Positions 16,950 to 26,355 of a stretch of 64,000 nucleotides of DNA are shown one piece after another. Origin of the DNA: Oligoflexus sp. (lineage in GTDB: Bacteria; Bdellovibrionota_B; Oligoflexia; Oligoflexales; Oligoflexaceae); contig JACMOC010000001.1 in NCBI GenBank assembly GCA_014378195.1, positions 24,435 through 88,434 of the forward strand, given 5' to 3'. The position numbers and the translations under genes were made by a program. Under the pieces are notes generated by a model. That model was not told the DNA's origin, did no database searches, and saw nothing but the letters and a program-made list of their open reading frames with translations. Position 1 is the first letter of the stretch. Each line of letters starts with the position of its first letter.

Positions 16950-17912
16950 ATGTTTCGTCAGTCACTGATCAGTTTAACGCTCGCAAGTGCCGTTGTTTTC
17001 GTATCTTGCGGCAAAGACAGCGCGACCAAAGGCCATTCCGCGAACTTGCCTCACGTAACACCGCCTGTGAAAGCCGCTATCCCGGCGAAGTTCCAAACAG
17101 CACTGTCTGGTTCCGATGTCCAAGGTATTGCCGATCGCTTTTTCAATGCTGACGGTGGCCCCTCCAATATCTATCAACTGCTCAAAAATATCGATGGATC
17201 GATCGATAGCATCAACAACTTCACGGGTAAGAGCGAAAAAGCCTGCGTAACGCAAGCCCCCGTTGCTTACACGATTCATCCAGCCGGTATCGAGGTCCCG
17301 ATGTTTGCCCAGTGTTACCAGATTCTCGCAGCAGGAGCCGTTTCTCCTGTTGCAGGGTTTAATCAATACGGTGTGAAGGATGGCGTTACATACATCTACT
17401 CTAATAATGCCGGGAATCAATTTGCAGCAATTGTGGCTCCGATCACAGGAACAACGGATAAATATACTGTGAAGGCTTGGTTTACGGTGCCTCCGAGCGG
17501 CGCGCAATGGGATTCCGGAAGCTATGGCCTCATGAATCTCTCAGCAAATTCAGATACCAAAACGTTTGAGTTCACAGCTGCCGGCCTAGGTCTGGGTTAC
17601 TGCGGCGCCCAGCTCAAATCCGACGCCACACATATCTATGCCTCGACATCGTCTGACATGAACACAAGCTGCAGCGCCCAAGCAAATGTCTGCGTGAATG
17701 CAGCCGATATCACCGGCGCTACAGATTGCAGCGATGCCGTTAAAGCTTTCGACCTGACCCCCATCGGCCGCTTGTCTTCGACTGGCATGACTTCGGTTCA
17801 CGCGGCTTCTCTTTATCCTGCAACACCGAACGTCATGTTTGATGGAACGGCTGCGGATGCCACTCATTTCGGGCCTCTGACCTTCACCACGGGCGTTGGA
17901 TCGATGGACTAA
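16950..17912 (+). CDS. Lipoprotein of unknown function, partner of the ADP-ribosyltransferase gene
   Basis: A 320-residue lipoprotein (lipobox VSC, Cys-20) with AGGAGA before the ATG. It is the second gene of a two-gene unit closed by a strong terminator. After a short helical N-terminal part come beta-rich segments with six or more cysteines (KACV, AQCYQ, GYCGA, TSCSAQANVC, TDCSD). These could form disulfides in an oxidising compartment. I recognise no family. It could be an accessory, delivery or protective partner of the upstream enzyme, but only gene order supports that. Confidence 0.75.
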   Translation: MFRQSLISLTLASAVVFVSCGKDSATKGHSANLPHVTPPVKAAIPAKFQTALSGSDVQGIADRFFNADGGPSNIYQLLKNIDGSIDSINNFTGKSEKACVTQAPVAYTIHPAGIEVPMFAQCYQILAAGAVSPVAGFNQYGVKDGVTYIYSNNAGNQFAAIVAPITGTTDKYTVKAWFTVPPSGAQWDSGSYGLMNLSANSDTKTFEFTAAGLGLGYCGAQLKSDATHIYASTSSDMNTSCSAQANVCVNAADITGATDCSDAVKAFDLTPIGRLSSTGMTSVHAASLYPATPNVMFDGTAADATHFGPLTFTTGVGSMD

Positions 17913-17958
17913 TAATTGTCTAACAAAACGATACAAGATGCTTATGACGCCTAGACGC

Positions 17959-17994
17959 AAAACGGCCAACCTTGGATAGGTTGGCCGTTTTTGT
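17959..17994 (+). terminator. Rho-independent terminator
   Basis: Perfect stem AAAACGGCCAACC / GGTTGGCCGTTTT followed by T-rich sequence. It closes the ADP-ribosyltransferase unit and can also act on the aldo/keto reductase gene that converges on it. Confidence 0.93.
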
Positions 17995-18023
17995 TTTGCG
18001 GTATCCAGTATTTCTCGTAAGGA

Positions 18024-19004
18024 TTAGCGGTTTACCGTATTCATATCAGCGTAACGCAGGCCGGCTGCTATCCCTGCCGGAAGCTTTTCGTCCAGCTGTT
18101 TGAGGTCTGCGGCCGACAGCTTGATAGCGAGGGCACCGAGATTTTCCAGAAGACGACTTTGTTTGCGCGTCCCTGGTATAGGAACTATGTCCTCGCCATG
18201 CGCCATGACCCAGGCTAAAGCCATCTGTGCTGGCGTCGCACCGCGGTCTTTCGCAAGGCGTTCTATCTCGCTGACGAGCTCGAGGTTTTTGTAGAAATTA
18301 TCCCCCTGGAAGCGTGGACTTGCACGTCGATAATCACCAGCCGGAAGATCCTCGGGCTTTTGGAAGGCACCCGTGAGAAACCCACGACCCAAGGGACTAT
18401 ACGCAACAAATCCAATGCCGAGTTCGCGAACAGTCGCCAGAATTTCGTTTTCAGGTTCGCGACTCCACAAAGAATATTCGGTTTGGAGGACAGAGATGGG
18501 AAATACCTTGTGGGCGCGACGGATAGTGCCAACGGCGGCCTCTGACATCCCAAGATATTTCACCTTACCTTCTTTAACCAATTCGGCCATTGCACCGATC
18601 GTGTCCTCAATCGGAACAGTTGGGTCGACACGATGTTGGTAATAGAGATCGATGGTCTCGACGCCTAATCGCTTCAAAGAATCTTCGCAGCACTTCCGAA
18701 CATATTCGGGCTTGCCGTTCACACCGAGAAATTTGCCATCCGTACTGCGCATATTGCCGAACTTCGTAGCAAGCACAACCTGCTCGCGCCGGCCTTTGAT
18801 GGCTTTTCCCACCAATTCTTCGTTTTTGAAAGGTCCGTACATGTCTGCTGTATCAAGGAAATTGAGACCCTTGTCGAGTGCCAGATGGATCGTCGCAATC
18901 GAATCTTTATCGTCGCTAGCGCCGTAAAAATCCGACATTCCCATACAACCGAGACCGAGACGCGAAACTATGAGACCCTGTGAACCCAAACGAACTGTTT
19001 TCAT
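18024..19004 (-). CDS. Aldo/keto reductase
   Basis: A 326-residue NADPH-dependent (beta/alpha)8-barrel oxidoreductase of the AKR13/YakC-like branch. The catalytic tetrad is visible: Asp-51 in FLDTADMYG, Tyr-56, Lys-81 in ATKFG and His-124 in YYQHR. The C-terminal cofactor part reads [14 protein letters not shown]. It reduces aldehydes or ketones in the cytoplasm; the physiological substrate is unknown. It lies 12 bases downstream of the OmpA-like gene on the same strand and may be read through from it. GGGGGA precedes the ATG. Confidence 0.92.
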   Translation of the reverse strand: MKTVRLGSQGLIVSRLGLGCMGMSDFYGASDDKDSIATIHLALDKGLNFLDTADMYGPFKNEELVGKAIKGRREQVVLATKFGNMRSTDGKFLGVNGKPEYVRKCCEDSLKRLGVETIDLYYQHRVDPTVPIEDTIGAMAELVKEGKVKYLGMSEAAVGTIRRAHKVFPISVLQTEYSLWSREPENEILATVRELGIGFVAYSPLGRGFLTGAFQKPEDLPAGDYRRASPRFQGDNFYKNLELVSEIERLAKDRGATPAQMALAWVMAHGEDIVPIPGTRKQSRLLENLGALAIKLSAADLKQLDEKLPAGIAAGLRYADMNTVNR

Positions 19005-19016
19005 AAATTCCCCCAG

Positions 19017-19865
19017 TTATCTGTCACCAAGCAGAAGAGGCTTTGATGAGGTCTGTAGGATTACATACTCAACACGACGATTCAGCAAACGATTTTCTTT
19101 CGTGTCGTTCGGCGCAACGGGTTTCGTCGCGCCCATGCCGGTCGCCTTGATACGTTGTGGATCAATGCCTTTTTTCACGAGGAGATTACGAACTGCTACT
19201 GCACGGTCATCGGTCAACTCCTGGTTCTTTTCAGCATCGCCGTTGGCGTCCGTGTGAACTTCAAAGCCAAACACTTCGACTGACTCATGAGTCTTAAGAA
19301 ACCCCGCGAGGTCTTTGACGGTGGCAAGGGATGTTTTTGCTACCTTTTTCTGGCCTGGCATAAATTTTATCTGCGGAAAATCCACAGTCTGACGAAGCGA
19401 GAAGGCCTGGTGACTGTAATGCAACTCAACTTTCGTAAGGAAGTTGTCCATGGCGATGACCTGGCGGCGGAACACTTCCTTGCCGGCAACCTGGACATTC
19501 AGATTATAAACGCCAGGACGAAGGCCAGCGTCGGTATCTTTGGGCTTCACTGCCGCAGCAGGCGATGGCGTGAAGCTATAAGTAAGACCATGGGGGGCTT
19601 CCCCATCATCGACCTTGAGTTCGAGCTGCAGGCCAGATTTAGGAACGTCCGGAGGCGATGCATCGCGCTTCACTCGATCCTGGGCGGGCTTCGTTTCTTC
19701 CTCGGGGATCTGCTGGGAGGCTTCAACCAGTCGGCTTAATCTCAGCCGGAGATTTTTTTCGTGCCGTGATTCAGCAAAAGCATTTGGCCCCGTCACAGAC
19801 AGGCCAAACGCAAAAAAAGTGACTAGAGATAGAGACAGCGGAAATCGGGGAATCGTGCCAAACAT
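19017..19865 (-). CDS. OmpA-family peptidoglycan-associated protein
   Basis: A 282-residue exported protein with a signal peptide cut near AFAES. A charged, Pro-rich segment follows. The middle beta domain (about residues 80-150) looks like the PEGA/Big-type VYNLNVQVAGKEVFRRQV. The C-terminal OmpA domain contains EVFGFEVHTDANGD, ELTDDRAVAVRNLL, GIDPQRIKATGMGATKPVAPND and the terminal ENRLLNRRVEYVI, which includes the Asp and Arg that bind diaminopimelate in the family. It should tie the envelope to peptidoglycan. There is no beta-barrel domain, so it is periplasmic rather than a classical OmpA. GAAGGG precedes the ATG. Confidence 0.88.
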   Translation of the reverse strand: MFGTIPRFPLSLSLVTFFAFGLSVTGPNAFAESRHEKNLRLRLSRLVEASQQIPEEETKPAQDRVKRDASPPDVPKSGLQLELKVDDGEAPHGLTYSFTPSPAAAVKPKDTDAGLRPGVYNLNVQVAGKEVFRRQVIAMDNFLTKVELHYSHQAFSLRQTVDFPQIKFMPGQKKVAKTSLATVKDLAGFLKTHESVEVFGFEVHTDANGDAEKNQELTDDRAVAVRNLLVKKGIDPQRIKATGMGATKPVAPNDTKENRLLNRRVEYVILQTSSKPLLLGDR

Positions 19866-20248
19866 AAATGACCCTTCACAGCCATCGAGGGATACTGAGG
19901 AAGCTTGCTAGCCGCGTCGACGTAGAGATGCAAACGAAGAAGCTAAAAAACGCCTATATCAAAGGCATTTAGGTGTGTCTAATAGGAAAAGTGGCGCAGA
20001 AACGGCCTCGATCATGCCAAATCATTGAGCACCTTGAACTTGTTGATCAAAATTTCCTCAGTACATACTTTATGGACAGGCACAATTTTTTTTAAGGCCA
20101 TTTAAAACACTGAAATGTTACCGGGGTTTATGCTCACGCCACATTGAAATATATACTCTTTGGCACGATTTCAGGACGACTCAAATTTAAAGCTTGGGTG
20201 CGCGCTAAAACCTACCGATCAACTCAGGTATCGGAATGGGAACAGATC
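19866..20248. other. Divergent intergenic region
   Basis: 383 bases between the divergent OmpA-like and response-regulator genes. It must contain promoters for both directions, but I cannot pick a convincing pair. One imperfect palindrome (ACGCCTA ... TAGGTGT, near 19950) and an AT-rich stretch near 20045-20115 are the only notable elements. The frame of the downstream gene is open for 35 codons into this region without a good start. Confidence 0.5.
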
Positions 20249-22834
20249 ATGACCATAAGTAAAAAAGTGGAATCGGTACTGATCATTGAATCAGACCAGG
20301 GCATGCAAAAGCTCATCGGAAACTATTTGAAAAATTTCGGAGCTCCGAACATCGTTACTATGCAATCGAGTCCCGAAGCGATTCATGCGATCGAATCCCA
20401 GGCCTTTGATCTCGCCATTGTCGACTGGAAAACGAAAGGTCCCTCGGGTCCCGAACTTTATGCACTTCTGCGCCGTGAAGGACCAAACAAAGACATATTC
20501 ATCATCTTCATCGCAGGACAGGTGACCAAGGCGGATATACTTCAGACCATCAAAGATCCTCATGCCAAGTTCATAGTCAAACCTTTCACTGAAGAAGTCC
20601 TCTTCAAATCGATACGGGACTTCACGAAAGGAATAACAACGCAGTCGGCCGACAGCAGCGGACGCGGAATCCAGATTCATCGCGGGAGCGGTCATGACAA
20701 AGGCCTAGATCTATCGATTCACAAGAGGTCCCGGGAGGAGGCCCCTGCCGCTGACGATATTGTGATGAATCGCGATGCTCGCGCCGATGCCGAGGAGGGG
20801 AGTCGTACTTTTGAGCGTCCACAAAGCGAGGCTGAAGGCACCTCGGATCTTATCCGGCGTCCCGGGCAAGAGACTGGCACTCCTAGTCTCATGGGTAGAG
20901 CTGGCGAGGAAAGAGGCATTGCAAATCCTACCGGTAGCATCGGTCGCGAATCCGGACCGCAAAGTGAAAACAAAAATCAAGGCCAGGAAACAGGCCTAAC
21001 CAAAGCATCTAAGGCAAGCGCTGCAGAACAAGGCGAAGCGGCTGCGGGCGATCGTGGTCGCGGTAGCGAAACCGGCGAGCCCGGTGCCGGTGACCCTGGC
21101 CGCGGTAGCGAAAACGGCAAGGCGGCGACTGCGGGCGAAATTGGTCGTGAAAACGGAAATCCCGAGGCAAAATCCGAAAAAGGCCAGGAAAAAGGCACAC
21201 GAGGCCTCACGAAAGGCAAGGGCATCGCCGAAGGCGTTGCCGACGAAGTCAGTGAAGCTGGCGTTGAAAAGGGCGTCACTGACGAAGCACAAAAGAAAAA
21301 GGTCAATGAGTTTGGAATTATGGGCGCGAAAAAACCTTTCGGCCCGCCGGCAAGAAATGAAGAGTCCCAATCCAAAGGTTCGTCAGCCTCTTCGTCTCGT
21401 AACATTTACAACGACATAGACATGAGCGATGCCGAAGATGCTAACGATGAAAATGAGGTGGATTCTCAGGGCCTGACCTATAAAAACAAAGGCCTGAGTG
21501 CCGCGAGTTCGATCGACTACAGGAATTTCCACAAATCGCGGCCCGCCAAGGTTCGGGCTGAAGGCGACACATCTATTAGCGTGCTTGTGGTGGACGAGGA
21601 CGAAGCCCTGACATCGCTTGTCCAAAATCACCTGGTTCACGTCAAAACAGATTTTGTAGACGTCTCGCCCAATGCGATGGACGCCTGGTCGATGTTGCAA
21701 AAATTTGATTACCAGTTGATCGTTATGGACTGGCGCGCGAAAGGCATGAGCGGGCTCTGTCTCTACAACCGCATCCGATCCCGACCCGAGACACGAAAAA
21801 CGCCTGTCATCATCTTAACCGGCTCCATGAACAAAATGAATTTCCGGATTCTCGAAGATAAAAAAAGCACGCTTATTCTGGAAAAACCCTTCCCTCTCCA
21901 CATCTTTGAAGAGGCGGTTGAGTCGGTACGGTCATTACACAATTCCGATATGCAGGTTGTTGAACTGGCCTGTGGCGTGATTGACCAAGCGTATGGCGAT
22001 CGCAAAAAGATTTACGAAAACCTCAAAACCACGCTGGCGAAGGTACCCTCAAAATTCGATTTCCTCCTGGCGGCCGGCCAATATCTGGTCTTTATCGGAG
22101 AATTTCGCCTGGCACAAAAAGTACTGGAAAGTGCCGCTAAAATTGATTCTCACAATGTCACGCTCATGACCGAGATGGCCAAGGTCCATCTGCGTCTTGA
22201 CCAACCAATGGAATCGCTTCGCCTCTTGACAGAAGCCAATCATTTTTCGCCGGGAAACATCGAACGTCTGTGCCTTATGGGAGAGGTGGGACTCGACCTC
22301 TTTCAAACGCAGAAGGCCCGCGAGTATTTTAAAAATGCATTGGCGATCGATCCCGATCATACGGTTTCCAAACGCGGCGTTATCCTCACGGGTAATATCG
22401 AACGTTTCCTCGCTCAACATTCTGAGGGTAATCTCAGTGAGAAGTTTGCCTCGACGCTCAATCTCATCGGTATCACACTCGTGAAAAACAATGAAATAGA
22501 AAACGGCATTGAACAATACCATTGCGCGCTCGCGTTCATCCACGACTCGCATACTACGGCTCGTGTGCAATTTAATTTAGGTCTTGCCTACCTGAGAAGC
22601 GGTGACCGAAAATTGGCGCGGAAATGGTTGACCGAGTCCCTCGAAACCTCGGACGGTCATTTCAAAAAAGCCCAGATATGGCTTGATAAAGTTAATGTCG
22701 AGGACGCCTCGCCAGGCTTGCAGGCTTTGGCTGAGAAAGAAATGATTTCAATGGATTGGGATAGTCCACAATTTGTCGATTCCCTGGCTGAGGGCTTTCG
22801 GAAAATCATGGATGATGAATCGGACGAAGACTGA
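20249..22834 (+). CDS. Dual-receiver response regulator with TPR domain
   Basis: From this ATG the protein has 861 residues. The first receiver domain (about 7-125) has phosphoacceptor Asp-59 in AIVDWKTKG and Lys-111 in FIVKPF. A linker of about 320 residues, rich in Gly, Glu, Lys, Arg and Ser with repeated G-R-x-S/E-x-G patterns, is probably disordered. A second receiver (about 445-560) has Asp-494 in IVMDWRAKG and Lys-546 in LEKPF. The C-terminal 300 residues are tetratricopeptide repeats (for example GEFRLAQKVLESAAKID and TQKAREYFKNALAIDPDH). There is no DNA-binding or enzymatic output, so signalling is probably through protein contacts of the TPR part. No histidine kinase gene adjoins it. 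A start 35 codons upstream is possible but lacks a ribosome site. Confidence 0.88.
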   Translation: MTISKKVESVLIIESDQGMQKLIGNYLKNFGAPNIVTMQSSPEAIHAIESQAFDLAIVDWKTKGPSGPELYALLRREGPNKDIFIIFIAGQVTKADILQTIKDPHAKFIVKPFTEEVLFKSIRDFTKGITTQSADSSGRGIQIHRGSGHDKGLDLSIHKRSREEAPAADDIVMNRDARADAEEGSRTFERPQSEAEGTSDLIRRPGQETGTPSLMGRAGEERGIANPTGSIGRESGPQSENKNQGQETGLTKASKASAAEQGEAAAGDRGRGSETGEPGAGDPGRGSENGKAATAGEIGRENGNPEAKSEKGQEKGTRGLTKGKGIAEGVADEVSEAGVEKGVTDEAQKKKVNEFGIMGAKKPFGPPARNEESQSKGSSASSSRNIYNDIDMSDAEDANDENEVDSQGLTYKNKGLSAASSIDYRNFHKSRPAKVRAEGDTSISVLVVDEDEALTSLVQNHLVHVKTDFVDVSPNAMDAWSMLQKFDYQLIVMDWRAKGMSGLCLYNRIRSRPETRKTPVIILTGSMNKMNFRILEDKKSTLILEKPFPLHIFEEAVESVRSLHNSDMQVVELACGVIDQAYGDRKKIYENLKTTLAKVPSKFDFLLAAGQYLVFIGEFRLAQKVLESAAKIDSHNVTLMTEMAKVHLRLDQPMESLRLLTEANHFSPGNIERLCLMGEVGLDLFQTQKAREYFKNALAIDPDHTVSKRGVILTGNIERFLAQHSEGNLSEKFASTLNLIGITLVKNNEIENGIEQYHCALAFIHDSHTTARVQFNLGLAYLRSGDRKLARKWLTESLETSDGHFKKAQIWLDKVNVEDASPGLQALAEKEMISMDWDSPQFVDSLAEGFRKIMDDESDED

Positions 22835-22843
22835 TAAGGCCAT

Positions 22844-23710
22844 TCAAATTTCGCCCAGAGCTTTTGGTGCTTTGGACGAACGAATCGCTCCCGCCAGCAC
22901 GCAGAGTGTGACAATGTAGGGGGAGAGTTGTACAAGCTGCAGAAGCCATGCCGTATCCGAGCCTGTGAATAAGCCCTGCAAACGAATCTGTATCGAGTCC
23001 GTCAGACCAAAAAGCAAACAGCCTAACGCCGTGGCCCACGGTATCCATCGCCCCAAAATAAGGGCGGCAATCGCCATAAAGCCGGCACCCGCCGTCATCT
23101 GTCGCGAAAATGCAGAGGCCAACATCGTCGACATGGTCGCGCCCCCGAAACCTGCAAAAACACCCGATAAAATCACACAGACCCACCGCGTCCGCATCAC
23201 ACCGACACCAGCACTCGCGAGGGCCGTCGGATGCTCGCCTGCAAACCGCACCCAGAGCCCGGAATAACTGCGCTTAAGCCATAGGCCCATGACCACGATG
23301 AGGAAAAGGGCGAACAACGTAGGCGCGAAAGTAAAACGTTGTTCAAGTGAGAGGCTCGGCGTCGAACTTGTTACGTGGAAAAAATACTTGTTTAAAAATG
23401 GGGTGAGACCTGCACTCAACACGTTAATCCCCATTCCAATCACCACCTGGTCGCCACGCAGGGTGAGCGTGAAAAACCCAAAGATAAGGGCCAGAAGCGC
23501 TCCGCTTAAGCCGGCACAGACAAAGCCCAGGAGCGGTGAGCCTGTTGTATAAGCAACGGCTGCACCCGTAAAGGCCCCCATGAGCATAAGACCTTCGAGC
23601 CCGAGATTGATGACGCCTGAGCGTTCTGAAATCAGCCCCCCCATGGCAGCAAACCAAAGGGGCGTTGCCATTCGAATGCTCGACAAAAGGATATCAATCG
23701 CGGTTTCCAT
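22844..23710 (-). CDS. Nucleoside-type ABC transporter permease 2
   Basis: A 288-residue membrane protein with about eight hydrophobic segments and the family signature SERSGVINLGLEGLMLMGAFTGA near the N-terminus. It belongs to the BPD_transp_2 group (NupQ/YufQ-like), which pairs with a longer permease. Its start overlaps the end of the upstream permease gene by 17 bases, so translation is coupled. It is the last gene of the four-gene BMP-type transporter operon and ends ten bases from the convergent response-regulator gene. Confidence 0.92.
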   Translation of the reverse strand: METAIDILLSSIRMATPLWFAAMGGLISERSGVINLGLEGLMLMGAFTGAAVAYTTGSPLLGFVCAGLSGALLALIFGFFTLTLRGDQVVIGMGINVLSAGLTPFLNKYFFHVTSSTPSLSLEQRFTFAPTLFALFLIVVMGLWLKRSYSGLWVRFAGEHPTALASAGVGVMRTRWVCVILSGVFAGFGGATMSTMLASAFSRQMTAGAGFMAIAALILGRWIPWATALGCLLFGLTDSIQIRLQGLFTGSDTAWLLQLVQLSPYIVTLCVLAGAIRSSKAPKALGEI

Positions 23711-24791
23711 GGAGTCTCCTTTTTAGGACTTCGATTCGGAGCTGCCAGCTGGCTGGAATAAGGTTTGAGCAACTCATGAAGAGGATAAGGATCGCCTGCA
23801 GAATCTGCGCAAAATCACGGGTCAACCATTCTGTTTCAAAGTCGAGGTCAAGGGACCCTTTGTGAAGCCCAGCAAAAAGCAATGCGGCGCCTAATATTCC
23901 AAGAGGATTCAACCGGCCCACAAGGGCGACAGCAACACCCATAAAGCCATATCCTGGCGAAAAACCCACTACAAATTTGCCGGTATTGCCGTAAACCTCA
24001 ATAAAACCAACCAAACCGGACAGCATGCCGCCTAAAGTCAAAGCCCAAAACTGCTGCGTTGCGATTGAAATGCCTGCGTACCGAGCTGCCTCCGGATTAG
24101 AGCCAACGGCCTCCATTGCAAAACCAGCACGCGTCCAACGGTAATAGGCCCATACACAAAGGGCTGCAAAAGGCGCGATAATAAGCACCCAGCTCACCGG
24201 TGCGCTTTGAAAAAATGTGAAAGATGGTATGCGCGCTCCCGTGGGGATCGACATGGTTTCAGGGTTTTGGCTCTCGGGATTTTTGAAAAAATTCAGAGCA
24301 ATCCAACTTGTAAGACCATAGGCGATGAAGTTCAGCATGATGCCGGCCACGACTTCATGAGCCCGGCGACGAGCCCGCAAATAACCAAGCAAAGCCCCCC
24401 AAAGGCCTCCGGCAAGAAGAGCGGCGCCAAACCCCAGAAGTCGGTTCCAGGGTGCGGAATCGGGACCAACGATCCCAGCCAAAGCTGCTGCTAAAGCGCC
24501 GACGGTGAGCTGGCCCTCGACACCAATGTTGAAGAGCCGTGTTTTCAGACCGATACTGACGGCCAGTCCTGTGAGGACGAGGGGAACGGCATAATAAAGC
24601 GTAAGCCCGAAATCATATGCGCTTCCTCCCGCGCCATTCAAAAAGATCTGCAATATGTGCCGCGGGGATTCACCCACACACAGGATGAGCACCGCACTTG
24701 CGAGAAAGCCTATGATAAGCGCTGTGAGTGAGCGCCGAAAGGCAAGGAGCTTAGCTTTCAAACGGAACCTCTCGATCGGAATGAGATCCAC
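23694..24791 (-). CDS. Nucleoside-type ABC transporter permease 1
   Basis: A 365-residue inner-membrane protein with about ten hydrophobic segments. The motif GLKTRLFNIGVEGQLTVGALAAAL and the later AVGSNPEAARYAGI are typical of NupP/YufP-type permeases that import nucleosides or related compounds. The first 41 bases overlap the ATPase gene and the end overlaps the second permease gene by 17 bases, so the whole unit is translationally coupled. Confidence 0.92.
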   Translation of the reverse strand: MDLIPIERFRLKAKLLAFRRSLTALIIGFLASAVLILCVGESPRHILQIFLNGAGGSAYDFGLTLYYAVPLVLTGLAVSIGLKTRLFNIGVEGQLTVGALAAALAGIVGPDSAPWNRLLGFGAALLAGGLWGALLGYLRARRRAHEVVAGIMLNFIAYGLTSWIALNFFKNPESQNPETMSIPTGARIPSFTFFQSAPVSWVLIIAPFAALCVWAYYRWTRAGFAMEAVGSNPEAARYAGISIATQQFWALTLGGMLSGLVGFIEVYGNTGKFVVGFSPGYGFMGVAVALVGRLNPLGILGAALLFAGLHKGSLDLDFETEWLTRDFAQILQAILILFMSCSNLIPASWQLRIEVLKRRLHGNRD

Positions 24792-26355
24792 TCATGGCAA
24801 GCCCTAATTCGGTCTCGTCACAGCGGCCTCCCAAAAAGGTGCGACTGATGCGGTAGTTTTCCATGACCGCAATACGATCCGACAGGGCTAGAATTTCTTC
24901 GAGTTCCGAAGAGATAAGGATGATAGCCATTCCCTCGGCCCTCAATTCCAGAAGCTTTTTATGGAGGAGCTCGATCGCACCCACATCGATGCCACGCGTT
25001 GGATGAAAAGCTATGAGAAGCCGTGGCTTGTCGTGAATTTCCCGGGCAATGATTAGCTTTTGCTGATTGCCTCCCGAGAAGTCTTTTAAGAGTAGATCGG
25101 GGAGACGAGGATTGACCTGGCAGATATCCATCCCAGTAGCCGTCGCTGCCCTGATCTGTTTCCAACGTAAAAACGGTCCCGACCGAAATTTTGGGTTGTT
25201 CTCATGACCAAGCGCGAAGTTTTGCACGGCCGAGCGATCGAGCAAGAGACCTTCGTGGTGACGATCGGCAGGGATACAGCCGAGACCGCTTGCGACCATC
25301 TCGGGCGTCTTCCAGTGCCTGACATCCTTGCCCAAGAACTCGAATCGTTTCACCGCATGTCCGCGAAGAAATTCCCGCGGATGTCGAAGGGCCTCGACGA
25401 GTTCCGCCTGACCGTTACCTTCTATACCCGCAATACCGAGAATTTCCCCAGGAAAAAGAGTAAGGGAGCAGCTCTGCTGCGCGGTTGGAGCGGGTGAAAG
25501 GTGGAGATCCTCGATCGTCAGAACAGGCTTAGAACTCGTCGGGCCTTTGTGATCGTTTCGAATCGTCTCGAGACGCCGCCCTATCATGAGCGTCGCCAAT
25601 CCGTCCGAGTCTATGACCGAAGTTGAGACGGTCTCAATTACCCGTCCCGCGCGAAATATCGATATCGTATCGGTAACGTCGAGCAGCTCACGAAGTTTGT
25701 GAGTCACGATAAGGATTGTTTTGCCGGCTTTAGCAAGTATTCGAAGCTGCTTGAAAAAATCTTGGATTTCTTGGGGTGTGAGGACAGCAGTCGGCTCGTC
25801 GAGAATAAGGATCTTTGCATCGGCATAGAGCAGTTTGATTATCTCAACGCGCTGACGAACGCCAACTGAGAGATCATCGATCTTTGCTTCGAGAGGAACA
25901 GTCAGGTTGTGCTCGGCCATGATCTTAAGCACAGCGGCGCGTGAGGCGTCGAGATTCAGGGGTTTTAAAGGCTCCGGGATGGTGCGAGCCCATATATAAG
26001 TCGTCTCATTTCCAAGGACAATATTTTCGAGGACTGTCTGTGCTTCGCTCAGCATAAAATGCTGATGAACCATACCGATACCGATAGCTTTTGCATCCTG
26101 CGGAGAATGGATCGATCGTTTGATACCATCGATCCAGATTTCGCCCAGGTCGGGTTTGACGAGACCATAGAGGATCTTCATCGCCGTGGATTTGCCCGCG
26201 CCGTTCTCCCCAAGTATTCCGTGGATCGTGCCTTTCAGGACCTTAAAACTGACGTCGGCATTGGAAATGCACGTGCCGTATGCCTTGGCCAAACCTACGG
26301 CTTCAATAGCAATCTGTGGCGAACCGATTGCGTCGGTATTAGCGTTTGGTTTCAT
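24751..26355 (-). CDS. Duplicated ABC ATPase of a nucleoside transporter
   Basis: A 534-residue protein made of two ABC domains in tandem, as in NupO/YufO and RbsA. The first half has Walker A GENGAGKST (about 49-57), signature LSVGVRQRVEI and Walker B ILILDEPTAVLTPQE. The second half has a degenerate P-loop GIAGIEGNGQAEL, signature FSGGNQQKLIIARE and LIAFHPTRGIDVGA, where the usual Walker B Glu is not in its normal context. One active and one degenerate site are normal for this family. It overlaps the binding-protein gene by 17 bases. Confidence 0.94.
   Translation of the reverse strand: MKPNANTDAIGSPQIAIEAVGLAKAYGTCISNADVSFKVLKGTIHGILGENGAGKSTAMKILYGLVKPDLGEIWIDGIKRSIHSPQDAKAIGIGMVHQHFMLSEAQTVLENIVLGNETTYIWARTIPEPLKPLNLDASRAAVLKIMAEHNLTVPLEAKIDDLSVGVRQRVEIIKLLYADAKILILDEPTAVLTPQEIQDFFKQLRILAKAGKTILIVTHKLRELLDVTDTISIFRAGRVIETVSTSVIDSDGLATLMIGRRLETIRNDHKGPTSSKPVLTIEDLHLSPAPTAQQSCSLTLFPGEILGIAGIEGNGQAELVEALRHPREFLRGHAVKRFEFLGKDVRHWKTPEMVASGLGCIPADRHHEGLLLDRSAVQNFALGHENNPKFRSGPFLRWKQIRAATATGMDICQVNPRLPDLLLKDFSGGNQQKLIIAREIHDKPRLLIAFHPTRGIDVGAIELLHKKLLELRAEGMAIILISSELEEILALSDRIAVMENYRISRTFLGGRCDETELGLAMSGSHSDREVPFES

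Noticed and set aside
20977..21405. Minus-strand frames opposite the low-complexity linker
   Set aside because: Pro/Ser/Ala/Phe-rich shadows of the Gly/Glu/Lys-rich linker.
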